The position numbers and the translations under genes were made by a program. Shown piece by piece: positions 7,825 through 14,681 of a DNA stretch of 18,674 nt. The stretch is taken from contig JAITST010000456.1 in assembly GCA_031287585.1 (NCBI GenBank), forward strand, positions 1-18,674, given 5' to 3'. The notes beneath the pieces were generated by a model. It was not told the DNA's origin. It saw only the letters and a program-made list of their open reading frames with translations, and did not search any database. Source of the stretch: Planctomycetaceae bacterium. GTDB taxonomy: Bacteria; Planctomycetota; Planctomycetia; Pirellulales; Thermoguttaceae. Every line of letters begins with the position of its first letter. Within the stretch, counting starts at the first letter, position 1.

Positions 7825-8136
7825 ATGGACAAAGAAATTTCTATTAGTGAGTTTCAATCTCTGATACGTGAGATGTATCTTGACAAAGACCGTGAGCGCG
7901 GGGTTGACGGTACTTTCATGTGGTTGATGGAGGAAATAGGTGAATTGGCAGGGGCGTTGCGTTCTGGTACGCCGGAAGACATACGTTTGGAATTCGCCGA
8001 TGTATTGGCGTGGTTGACAACGATTGCAAATGTTGTAGATTGCGATTTAACGGAAGCCATTCAGGAAAAGTACGGAGCAGGTTGTCCGTGTTGTGGACAG
8101 TATCGTTGCGTTTGCCCGAATAGCGAAAAACCGTAG
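7825..8136 (+). CDS. MazG-like nucleotide pyrophosphohydrolase with Cys-rich tail
   Basis: 103 aa, a single compact MazG-type unit of the all-alpha NTP pyrophosphatase superfamily, which hydrolyse (d)NTPs to the monophosphate and pyrophosphate. The metal-binding signature is complete: E36-E37-x-x-E40 in WLMEEIGELAGAL and E56-x-x-D59 in LEFADVLAWL. After the fold there is a short tail, CPCCGQYRCVC, with cysteines at 87, 89, 90, 95 and 97, which could bind Zn. The house-cleaning or signalling nucleotide acted on cannot be told from sequence. No SD is seen; the ATG follows the TAAC microsatellite by 12 nt. It is separated from both neighbours by noncoding DNA and is probably not in an operon with DUF1559. 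Confidence 0.85.
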   Translation: MDKEISISEFQSLIREMYLDKDRERGVDGTFMWLMEEIGELAGALRSGTPEDIRLEFADVLAWLTTIANVVDCDLTEAIQEKYGAGCPCCGQYRCVCPNSEKP

Positions 8137-8230
8137 AATGAGTATTGCTGTTGGATTTAGATGACTACTTCCACTACAAACTATTTTTTGGTACTGGACA
8201 AAAAGATTTTGTAAAACCATTTAAGCCCCG

Positions 8231-8259
8231 TTTACTTCTATCCACATTTGAAGTATAAC
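8231..8259 (+). promoter_or_regulatory. Probable sigma70 promoter upstream of the DUF1559 gene
   Basis: TTTACT (8231-8236), 17-bp spacer, TATAAC (8254-8259): 4/6 and 5/6 matches. The predicted start near 8266 leaves a leader of about 137 nt before the DUF1559 ATG, long enough to contain the small ORF at 8338. Confidence 0.45.
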
Positions 8260-8337
8260 AGTTGTTTGTCGTAAACGATTCTGATTTCGTTCACAAACAC
8301 ATTTCACAGGTATAAACTTTTTATGAAAGGAAAGAAA

Positions 8338-8481
8338 ATGACCAAATTTACAAAAACACAAATTAACCAAATGTTAAAATGGGGGGACGCAGTTTACGGT
8401 AAATGTGGCATTCACCGTTTTCTCGCTCGGCTTTTACCCTCGTTGAACTTCTTGTTGTTATCGTCATCATTGGCGTTCTAA
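8338..8481 (+). other. Small overlapping ORF with its own SD ahead of the DUF1559 gene (possible leader peptide)
   Basis: AAAGGA at 8326-8331 precedes the ATG at 8338 by 6 nt. The 47-codon frame (MTKFTKTQINQMLKWGDAVYG...) runs into the DUF1559 gene in another frame and ends at the TAA at 8479-8481, past the DUF1559 ATG at 8403. A second mini-frame, MGGRSLR (8379-8402), ends with a TAA directly abutting that ATG. The DUF1559 ATG itself has no SD, so translational coupling is possible. An ATG at 8323 is in the same frame. I do not recognise the peptide; it may not be translated. Confidence 0.25.
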
Positions 8482-9536
8482 TCGCTTTGCTCTTGCCCGC
8501 TGTGCAAGCCGCCCGTGAGGCGGCGCGAAGGATGCAGTGTACCAACAATATGAAACAATTGTGTCTTGCTGCCCATCAACATCTCGATGTAAAACAGACG
8601 TTACCCGCCGCAAGAAATCGCGGCATAGGACACAAAATTGATAACGTCAAAAATTCTGACCGTTACAGTGTACACTATTGCCTACTACCCTTTATCGAAC
8701 AGCAGGGAACATTGGATAGTATCAAAGAACAAACCGAATATCCTTACAAACCCGGAGATGTCTTGAGTGTACGGATACCAATGCTGCTTTGCCCGTCCGA
8801 TGCCAATGGCAGCATCCCTTTCCCGGGACGTGCTACATCACAGGGTGATGTAGCGACTGCCGGTACAAATATCATGATATGTTATGCCGATGACGCTGTT
8901 CGATTCCACACTAATGATTCTACGATTACCGTTAACACAAGCAATCAGGTAGTTTCTAAAACACAAGGAGATGGCGATACTTCACACCGCAGTATCTTTT
9001 ATTTTTTCAAGACGTGCCCTCTTGCGAAAATTACCGACGGAACCAGCAACACGATTATTATCAGTGAGAGTGTGATTGCTGAACGACTGGGAACTAGTAA
9101 CTTGCGCGGCGGTGTGGTGATAGATAATGCCGTTGACGCAGGTAGTTGGAATTGGGATCCGTCAAAATGTATGGGGCATAGAGTCGGCAATAATAATATC
9201 AGCGGAACGCTATTTGCGGATGCAGCCCGCGCTACCCGTTATTTAGACGCTCTTATTCTTTACAATGGTTTTAATGCGATTATGCCGCCAAATTCACCAT
9301 CGTGTACGGCTTGGACAGTTGAGGGGAATGAAGGCGGTTTCTATGCAGCGACCAGCAATCACAGCGGCGGCGTGAACTGCGGCTATGTTGATGGTTCGGT
9401 GCGTTTTATTCCCGATACTGTTGATACCAACGGCTTGCCTAATGCTTTGCAGGGTAAAAGAATAGACGGAGAAAGTATGTACGGAGTTTGGGGTGCAATG
9501 GGAACGCCAAGCGGCGGAGAATCAAAATCACTGTAA
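8403..9536 (+). CDS. DUF1559 family prepilin-like protein (H-X9-DG)
   Basis: 377 aa. The N-terminus is a type IV pilin/pseudopilin-like signal: short leader, then FTLVELLVVIVIIGVLIALLLPAVQAARE (residues 11-39), expected to be cut before Phe 11; the -1 residue here is Ala rather than the common Gly. It is followed by RRMQCTNNMKQ, the usual start of the DUF1559 domain, and TDGTSNTIIISE (~211-222). The C-terminal family signature H-X9-DG is at H320 to D330-G331. These proteins are highly expanded in planctomycetes and their precise function is unknown; an envelope or surface location is expected from the pilin-like N-terminus. An in-frame TAA directly precedes the ATG, so this is the only start that keeps the signal. 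It is followed by a hairpin and then a small lipoprotein gene, a frequent planctomycete pairing. Confidence 0.92.
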   Translation: MWHSPFSRSAFTLVELLVVIVIIGVLIALLLPAVQAAREAARRMQCTNNMKQLCLAAHQHLDVKQTLPAARNRGIGHKIDNVKNSDRYSVHYCLLPFIEQQGTLDSIKEQTEYPYKPGDVLSVRIPMLLCPSDANGSIPFPGRATSQGDVATAGTNIMICYADDAVRFHTNDSTITVNTSNQVVSKTQGDGDTSHRSIFYFFKTCPLAKITDGTSNTIIISESVIAERLGTSNLRGGVVIDNAVDAGSWNWDPSKCMGHRVGNNNISGTLFADAARATRYLDALILYNGFNAIMPPNSPSCTAWTVEGNEGGFYAATSNHSGGVNCGYVDGSVRFIPDTVDTNGLPNALQGKRIDGESMYGVWGAMGTPSGGESKSL

Positions 9537-9553
9537 GTAGTAGTCGATAAGAA

Positions 9554-9578
9554 AAGGCGAGGGTAAAGTCTTCGCCTT
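9554..9578 (+). terminator. Hairpin after the DUF1559 gene
   Basis: AAGGCGA (9554-9560) and TCGCCTT (9572-9578) form a perfect 7-bp stem with an 11-nt loop, 17 nt after the stop codon. There is no strong T tract after it, so it may be a weak terminator, or an RNA-stabilising structure allowing read-through to the lipoprotein gene. Confidence 0.5.
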
Positions 9579-9649
9579 GTATCTTGTAATCATAGACGTT
9601 TTAGTTTCACTCTTTAAGAATCATCAACCATTTAACAAAATTTCAAACA

Positions 9650-10141
9650 ATGAGAACACAACACTTTTTACTTTTTGTAATGTCAATAATTTACGTCACG
9701 TTAATTTTCGGTTGCAGCGGCACACCGAAGCCGAGCGACTTGCCGGAGTTGTATCCTTGCACGCTCATGATAACACAGGATGGCGTACCGCTTGCCGATG
9801 CGTCTGTCGAATTTGTGCCGGCGGAATCAAGCCAAAGTAAATATCGGGCGGTGACGCAAACCGACGAAAGCGGAACATCGCAGATGAGTACCTACGGTCA
9901 TTCCGGTGTGCCTGCGGGAAAATACAAAGTTGTTGTCACGAAAAAGGAAGACGGCGAACCGGATAGATACTTTAAGGATGAATCAACTGGCGAACAAAAA
10001 CCTATTGGCTGGAAAGCATATCGATTGGTCGAACCGAAGTTTTCGAGTGCCGAAACAACACCGCACGAAATTGAAATCATCGGTAAGAAGGTTACAGCAA
10101 CTTTCGATGTCGGAAAAGCAATCAGAGTACTGATAGAATAG
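9650..10141 (+). CDS. Small lipoprotein with carboxypeptidase-regulatory-like (beta-sandwich) domain
   Basis: 163 aa. A lipoprotein signal peptide ends in the lipobox IFGC with the lipidated cysteine at C22. The mature region has PCTLMITQDGVPLADASVEFVP, then TDESGTSQMSTYGHSGVPAGKYKVVVTKK (~60-97), the pattern of the transthyretin-like/carboxypeptidase regulatory-like fold (a value added as prefix, a 'GTs...G v PaGkYkV' turn). Such lipoproteins typically lie directly after DUF1559 genes in planctomycetes and are assumed to sit in the same envelope structure, but the function is unknown. The 113-nt gap after DUF1559 contains only a hairpin, so co-transcription is possible. No SD is visible at this ATG. 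Confidence 0.85.
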   Translation: MRTQHFLLFVMSIIYVTLIFGCSGTPKPSDLPELYPCTLMITQDGVPLADASVEFVPAESSQSKYRAVTQTDESGTSQMSTYGHSGVPAGKYKVVVTKKEDGEPDRYFKDESTGEQKPIGWKAYRLVEPKFSSAETTPHEIEIIGKKVTATFDVGKAIRVLIE

Positions 10142-10221
10142 CGTCAATGTTTTGACAATGGGGTTCGCTCTGTGTAACGCCGCCGACCAACAATGCTGCG
10201 GGTACACAAGGGCGATACATA

Positions 10222-10250
10222 TTGATAACGAATTTCCTTTGTGCTATACT
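10222..10250 (+). promoter_or_regulatory. sigma70 promoter with extended -10, oxidoreductase gene
   Basis: TTGATA (10222-10227), 17-bp spacer, TATACT (10245-10250): 5/6 and 5/6, plus TGC directly before the -10 as an extended TGn element. The predicted start near 10257 gives a ~61-nt leader to the ATG at 10318. Confidence 0.72.
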
Positions 10251-10317
10251 GTACCGATAGTTCAAATTGTCGTTGGCTTCCGAACAAGTTTACTATACAC
10301 TCTAACCCAAAAATGTT

Positions 10318-11613
10318 ATGTTACAACAATCAAATTTTTCCCGACGGAATTTTCTGAAAACGTCCGCTGTTTTTGCCGCTCCGTTTGTTTTGCCCGGAAG
10401 GGTATTTGGCAAAGATGGCGAAGTTGCTCCAAGTAATAAAATCACCCTCGGTGTCATCGGGGTCGGTGGTCGGGGACGGCACGATCTCAAGCGGATGCTC
10501 CGGCAGCCGGATGTCCAACTTCTCTCTATTGCCGATGTTCAGTCTGCCCGGCGAAACAGTGCCAAAGAGTGGGTTGCCAAAGACTTTGGTGTCAAGACCT
10601 GTGATACATATCGTGATTTCCGTGACATTCTCGACCGGAAAGATATTGATACGGTTTTGATAGCAACTGGTGACCGTTGGCATGCCCACGCTTCCATTTA
10701 CGCCGCCAAAGCCGGTAAAGATGTGTACTCCGAAAAGCCGTGCGCCATCACGATTGACCTTTGCAGTCAACTTGCTTCCACAATGAAGCGGTACGGTACG
10801 ATATTCCAAGGCGGAACGCAACGCCGTAATCTCGGTAATTTCAAATTCGCCGTTGACCTTGCCCGTAGCGGCAAACTTGGTAAACTCAAAGAAGTCCACG
10901 CTGCCATTTACTATCTCAATGTCCGATATGACTGGCTTCCAGCCCAGCCGTTGCCTGACCGTGAAGAAATTGATTGGGATATGTGGCTCGGTCCCGCTCC
11001 GTGGCGACCGTATAATCGTGACTATTGTGTCAACAATGTTTGGCGTTCGCATTACGATTTCGATTCGGGAGCAAAACATCACGACTGGGGCGCGCATACC
11101 GTTGACCTTTGCCAGTGGGCAGTTGACGCTGATGGTTCCGCTCCTGTCAAATACTGGGCAGAAGGGAATCGAATGTTTGGAATCTATGAAAACGGAGTTA
11201 AACTTGTGATGCGTCCCGACGGTTGGATGGGACTTGGAAATTGTGCCGTCCGTTTTGAAGGCGAAGACGGTTGGATTGAAACTGGCGACAGCGGCAGAAT
11301 CGCGGTCTATCCTGATTCGTTACGAAGTGAATTGACAAAGGATTTCAGCATTTTCGGCGGACGTGACGGCGGAACTCATGGAGAAGACCCGCTGTCTCAT
11401 ATCCGTAACTTTTTCGATTGCGTGAAAACCCGTGAGCAGCCGGTTTGTAATGGCGATGTGATTGCAAGTACGCATATCGCTTGTCACGTTTCCGCTCTCT
11501 CTTGGCTTCTCCAACGAGAACTGATATTCGACCCCAAGACGAACACCTTTTTCAACGACGAACAAGCGAATCGACTTCGTACCCGTTCTTGGCGAGAACC
11601 TTGGATAGTTTAG
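10318..11613 (+). CDS. Tat-exported Gfo/Idh/MocA family NAD(P)-dependent oxidoreductase
   Basis: 431 aa. A twin-arginine signal SRRNFLK (R9-R10) with the hydrophobic stretch AVFAAPFVLPG predicts folded export with bound cofactor. The Rossmann part has GVIGVGGRGRHD (G48-x-G50-x-x-G53) and ends its dinucleotide-binding stretch with IAD; the conserved EKP is at 139-141 (VYSEKP). The C-terminal substrate domain contains IDWDMWLGPAP (218-228) and HHDWGAHTVDLCQW (254-267), where H260 is a likely catalytic-site residue, and ends with the planctomycete-typical EANRLL-REPW-like tail (DEQANRLRTRSWREPWIV region). The family oxidises or reduces sugars, inositols and glycosides at a hydroxyl. Substrate is unknown. 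It has its own promoter and is followed by the hairpin array; the DUF1080 protein encoded next suggests the 3-keto-glycoside pathway (inference). No SD. Confidence 0.92.
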   Translation: MLQQSNFSRRNFLKTSAVFAAPFVLPGRVFGKDGEVAPSNKITLGVIGVGGRGRHDLKRMLRQPDVQLLSIADVQSARRNSAKEWVAKDFGVKTCDTYRDFRDILDRKDIDTVLIATGDRWHAHASIYAAKAGKDVYSEKPCAITIDLCSQLASTMKRYGTIFQGGTQRRNLGNFKFAVDLARSGKLGKLKEVHAAIYYLNVRYDWLPAQPLPDREEIDWDMWLGPAPWRPYNRDYCVNNVWRSHYDFDSGAKHHDWGAHTVDLCQWAVDADGSAPVKYWAEGNRMFGIYENGVKLVMRPDGWMGLGNCAVRFEGEDGWIETGDSGRIAVYPDSLRSELTKDFSIFGGRDGGTHGEDPLSHIRNFFDCVKTREQPVCNGDVIASTHIACHVSALSWLLQRELIFDPKTNTFFNDEQANRLRTRSWREPWIV

Positions 11614-11714
11614 TTGCGGAATGTAAAATGATAATATGTACCTTTCAACGTCATCAGATTACCCGTGAATTATTATTTTACAAATACAATTTAACAACGT
11701 TGTAAGGTACACTG

Positions 11715-11737
11715 GTAACGCTTGAAAATTGCGTTAC
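11715..11737 (+). terminator. Hairpin downstream of the first oxidoreductase gene
   Basis: GTAACGC (11715-11721) and GCGTTAC (11731-11737), a perfect 7-bp stem with 9-nt loop, ~100 nt after the stop codon. A separate 10-bp palindrome ACAACGTTGT lies at 11694-11703. No T tract follows, so the terminator role is uncertain. Confidence 0.35.
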
Positions 11738-11775
11738 TCACATTACCACTCAATAGATGTTGACAAAGAATCCTT

Positions 11776-11974
11776 ACCCCGTAAGGGGTTAAATATGGAT
11801 AACCCCGTGCGATAGCACGGGGCAAGAACCGTCCTAAAACCCAACCCCGCAAGGGGTTGAACAAAGTGTACAATAAGCGGCGTTTTTTGTTGACCCCCTT
11901 ACGGGGGTCTATTATTGCGGATGCCTACCCCGTGCTTGTCGCACGGGGTTATCAAGATTTAGCCCCTACGGGGC
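11776..11974. repeat. ~200-bp composite palindrome: six GC-rich hairpins arranged as a large inverted repeat
   Basis: Stems in order: H1 11776-11789 (ACCCC/GGGGT, loop GTAA); H2 11803-11822 (CCCCGTGC/GCACGGGG, loop GATA); H3 11842-11859 (CAACCCC/GGGGTTG, loop GCAA); H4 11892-11909 (GACCCCC/GGGGGTC); H5 11927-11949 (ACCCCGTGC/GCACGGGGT); H6 11962-11974 (GCCCC/GGGGC). H1-H2-H3 and the reverse complement of H6-H5-H4 are alike in order, stems and spacers, for example GATAACCCCGTGCGA at 11798-11812 is repeated perfectly inverted at 11939-11953. The symmetry axis is near 11875. This looks like a REP/BIME-like or MITE-like intergenic element; no transposase gene is in the window. It occupies the middle of the 524-bp gap 11614-12137. 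Confidence 0.85.
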
Positions 11975-12019
11975 AATGATTTAGAGACGTCACATCTTAT
12001 GTCTTTACAATAAGCAAAT

Positions 12020-12038
12020 TTCAGCCGTGTTCGGTATA
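12020..12038 (+). repeat. Half copy of a dispersed palindromic element
   Basis: TTCAGCCGTGTTCGGTATA. It matches the reverse complement of the left arm of the palindrome at 16206-16248 in about 17 of 19 positions. No opposite arm is found here. It lies between the hairpin array and the HEAT/DUF1080 gene. Confidence 0.45.
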
Positions 12039-12064
12039 ACAGAAAATAGTTTAATTTTAACTGT

Positions 12065-12099
12065 AACAACTAATAATTAACGGTTAATTGTTAGTTGTT
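12065..12099 (+). promoter_or_regulatory. Near-perfect 35-nt inverted repeat just upstream of the HEAT/DUF1080 gene
   Basis: AACAACTAA (12065-12073) pairs with TTAGTTGTT (12091-12099); inside it AATTA pairs with TAATT around a small loop, with one T-G position between the two blocks. It ends 38 nt before the ATG. It could be a 5'-UTR hairpin or an operator for a dimeric repressor. It shares the TTAGTT/AACTAA vocabulary with the inverted repeats at 5803 and 7734. No convincing -35/-10 pair was found in 11975-12137. Confidence 0.45.
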
Positions 12100-12137
12100 G
12101 ACCAGTATTTTCACAACTCCCAACCCACTTACTCACT

Positions 12138-14525
12138 ATGCCATCCTATCACAAAACTATGATGAGATACTTTGTTCTTTGTACTCTGTTTACTTTGCTA
12201 TTGGGGTTCTCCGTCTTTGCCCAGCCGGGGCAGCCGTCGGCGGAGGAGACAGAAAAAAATCTTAAAATTTTGCAAAAGATATTCTCAAACGGACAAAACG
12301 AAAAAATCTCCGATGAGCAGTTACATACTGCTTCCGAAGCGATTCGGCAACTGACGCAACTCGGAACAGCCGCCGCTGTTCCTGAATTGAAAAAATTACT
12401 TGATATTGAACAACTCAATACAGTGGTTCGGACTGCGTTGACCAATATCCCCCATAACGCGGGTATTTCGGCTTTGCGGGAATCGCTTGCGGTGCTTCAG
12501 GGTAAAAATCTGGCTGGCGTAGTTGAATCGCTCGGTTCCGTGCGGGATGAAAATTCGGTCAATGCGATAATCAACCTGACAGGCAGTGCCGACCCGATTG
12601 TTGTAAAATCCGCGATTCTTTCGCTCGGTAAGATTGCTACATCTGAATCAGTTGATGCCTTATTGAAAATACTGGCGGATACAAACTCGAAATACCGAGC
12701 CGACGCTGCCGATGCCGCGTTGTTGGCTGCCGAACAGATTCTCGCAATAAATCAGAAAACTGCGGCGTTAAAAATTTTTGAAACGCTTAAAAACTACAAA
12801 GAATTTTCGGCGGTTCAGATTGCAGCCGCCCGATTTTCCATTCTTCTCGACGAAGACAAAGGACTGCCGCTATTTGTTGAATTGTTGACATCGAATGATA
12901 ATCAGCAATGGAAACTCGTTCTTGCGATTGCGAACCAATTGCAATCGCCTCGAACGGGTAAATTGATTCTCGGTAATCTTGCGTCACTTCCGAACGATAA
13001 AAAAGCGGCGTTACTGGAAATCATTGGCATCCGAAAAGATACGGCAGTCGTTGACGCATTGATTCAATATGCGAGCGGAGACGAACTGCTAACGAAAACC
13101 GCCGCAGTCAAAGCACTTGGTCGAATCGGGGATTTGAAAGGAATTGATGTTATTTTAAGTGCGGTCGGTTCTTCAGATGAAACACTTGCTGCCGCCGGAA
13201 AGGAAAGTCTTTCGTTGCTTCAAGGCACTGAATTTAACACCACTATCGTTAAAATTCTTGACTCGAAAGAAAAGGTACTCCGTCTCGCCGCTTTGCAGGT
13301 AATCGGAGAACGCCGGATTAAAGAAGGAACGGCAAAAACCAAACAACTTTTCGGCGACACCGATGCCGACATTCGTACAACCGCCTACCGTGTGTTTTCA
13401 CAATCAATTGTTGCAACGACGGCTGATCTCGAACTGTTGCTTAACCGATTTCAGGATGGCGTAAAGAAAAACCGTCCCGAAACGGAACAGAACGAATTAC
13501 GTGAAGCCCTGAAAACTGTTTGCCGTAAAATTCCTGTTCGAGACGAAAGTGTTGTGGTCATCGAAAAACTTCTTCAAAAACCGGATGTGTCCGCTTTGGG
13601 ATATAAGGAGTTTCTCTTGGAATTACTTTTTTTCGTCGGCGGTGAAAAGGCGGGCAAAGCCATTGCCGACGCTGCCCGAAGTCCCGAAGAGGCTGTTGCT
13701 GATCAAGCAACCAAACTACTCGGTCAGTGGAGTTATCCTGATGTTGCTCCTTACTTGATTGACCTTGCGGAAAATCATCCGGCGGAAAAATATCGTATTA
13801 GAACACTTCGCGGATACATTCGGATAATCCGCCAAATGGGACTTCCGCTCGAACAAAAAGCCGAAATGATTCAAAAAGCCGAAGCGGTTGCCAAACGGGA
13901 CGACGACAAAAAACTCATAGCGGAAACGAAGTCGCGTATTCAAAACCAGTTGAAGGGTAAACCGATTTTTGACGGTAAAACTTTTGACGGCTGGGAATTT
14001 CGCGGTAACGAACAATGGTTCCGTATTGAGGATAACGCCATCGTTGCCGGAACGTTGAAGAAGCGGATTGACCGCAATGAATTTATTTGTACGACAAAAG
14101 AATATGGTGATTTCACACTTCGCCTTGAGGTAAAAGTTATCGGTAAAGGTGCTAATGCCGGTGTTCAATTCCGCTCGCAGCGGCTTGCCAAAGATTCCAA
14201 GAAGCCAAACGAGGTGAGCGGTTATCAAGCCGATATGACGGATACGGAACAATACTGGGGATGCCTCTACGACGAGAGTCGGCGTAATAAGTTTCTTGCT
14301 GATGCAAAATTGGAAGAAATCAAATCGATATTCCGTCCGAACGATTGGAACGAATTGGAAATCGTCTGTAAAGGCGATAACGTCAAACTCTACCTCAACG
14401 GCAAGCAGACCATTGACTACACTGAAACGAATTCCGAAATTCCTCGTAAAGGTATTATCGGCTTACAGATTCACGGCGGTCCCGAAAGCGAATCTTGGTA
14501 CCGAAACATCCGAATCGAAGAATAG
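12138..14525 (+). CDS. Secreted HEAT-repeat protein with C-terminal DUF1080 (3-keto-disaccharide hydrolase-like) domain
   Basis: 795 aa. The signal peptide (hydrophobic ~10-26) probably ends at VFA before QPG. Residues ~35-600 are helical repeats of HEAT/armadillo type, seen as repeated blocks such as AVPELKKLLD, SVDALLKILAD, AVKALGRIGD and ALQVIGERR. At 608-795 lies a DUF1080 domain (PF06439): KPIFDGKTFDGWEF at its start, ADMTDTEQYWGCLYDES in the middle, and a final IPRKGIIGLQIHGGP-ESESWYRNIRIEE block, a concanavalin-like jelly roll. Members of this family hydrolyse 3-keto-glycosides; the HEAT part would serve protein or polymer contact. The planctomycete habit of joining DUF1080 to other domains fits. 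The preceding exported Gfo/Idh/MocA enzyme could produce the 3-keto substrate, but they are separated by 524 bp. No SD; a CT-rich leader precedes the ATG. An alternative start is the Met-Met at 12159/12162. Confidence 0.88.
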   Translation: MPSYHKTMMRYFVLCTLFTLLLGFSVFAQPGQPSAEETEKNLKILQKIFSNGQNEKISDEQLHTASEAIRQLTQLGTAAAVPELKKLLDIEQLNTVVRTALTNIPHNAGISALRESLAVLQGKNLAGVVESLGSVRDENSVNAIINLTGSADPIVVKSAILSLGKIATSESVDALLKILADTNSKYRADAADAALLAAEQILAINQKTAALKIFETLKNYKEFSAVQIAAARFSILLDEDKGLPLFVELLTSNDNQQWKLVLAIANQLQSPRTGKLILGNLASLPNDKKAALLEIIGIRKDTAVVDALIQYASGDELLTKTAAVKALGRIGDLKGIDVILSAVGSSDETLAAAGKESLSLLQGTEFNTTIVKILDSKEKVLRLAALQVIGERRIKEGTAKTKQLFGDTDADIRTTAYRVFSQSIVATTADLELLLNRFQDGVKKNRPETEQNELREALKTVCRKIPVRDESVVVIEKLLQKPDVSALGYKEFLLELLFFVGGEKAGKAIADAARSPEEAVADQATKLLGQWSYPDVAPYLIDLAENHPAEKYRIRTLRGYIRIIRQMGLPLEQKAEMIQKAEAVAKRDDDKKLIAETKSRIQNQLKGKPIFDGKTFDGWEFRGNEQWFRIEDNAIVAGTLKKRIDRNEFICTTKEYGDFTLRLEVKVIGKGANAGVQFRSQRLAKDSKKPNEVSGYQADMTDTEQYWGCLYDESRRNKFLADAKLEEIKSIFRPNDWNELEIVCKGDNVKLYLNGKQTIDYTETNSEIPRKGIIGLQIHGGPESESWYRNIRIEE

Positions 14526-14574
14526 TAACCTTATTGTTTTACAATATGCGTCAATTCCAATCTTGTGTGGTGTG

Positions 14575-14602
14575 TTGTATTCCAAGGTGTCTTGTGGTAC
14601 AA
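14575..14602 (+). promoter_or_regulatory. Possible extended -10 promoter of the membrane protein gene
   Basis: TACAAT (14597-14602) preceded by TGG (an extended TGn), with a weak -35 TTGTAT (14575-14580) 16 bp upstream. The predicted start near 14609 leaves ~73 nt to the ATG at 14682. Confidence 0.4.
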
Positions 14603-14681
14603 TCGGAGGGTGTGCGTTTTTTGCCGTCGATAATTTTCGGCAACACTCGTGGTTGTAAGTATTTACCCGAAAGTTTTTCCT

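Noticed and set aside
8378..8403. Frameshift at the GGGGGG run separating an N-terminal part of DUF1559
   Set aside because: Shifting frame at the run would meet the TAA at 8400-8402 before the DUF1559 ATG, and the DUF1559 N-terminus is already complete.
9577..9840. 87-aa frame overlapping the lipoprotein start
   Set aside because: The overlapping frame at 9650 has a lipobox and domain features; this one has none.
10330..11097. 255-aa minus-strand frame within the first oxidoreductase gene
   Set aside because: It is opposite a clear Tat/Rossmann protein and resembles no family.
11776..11974. CRISPR array
   Set aside because: The repeats are self-palindromic, differ in length, occur in both orientations and have no uniform spacers.
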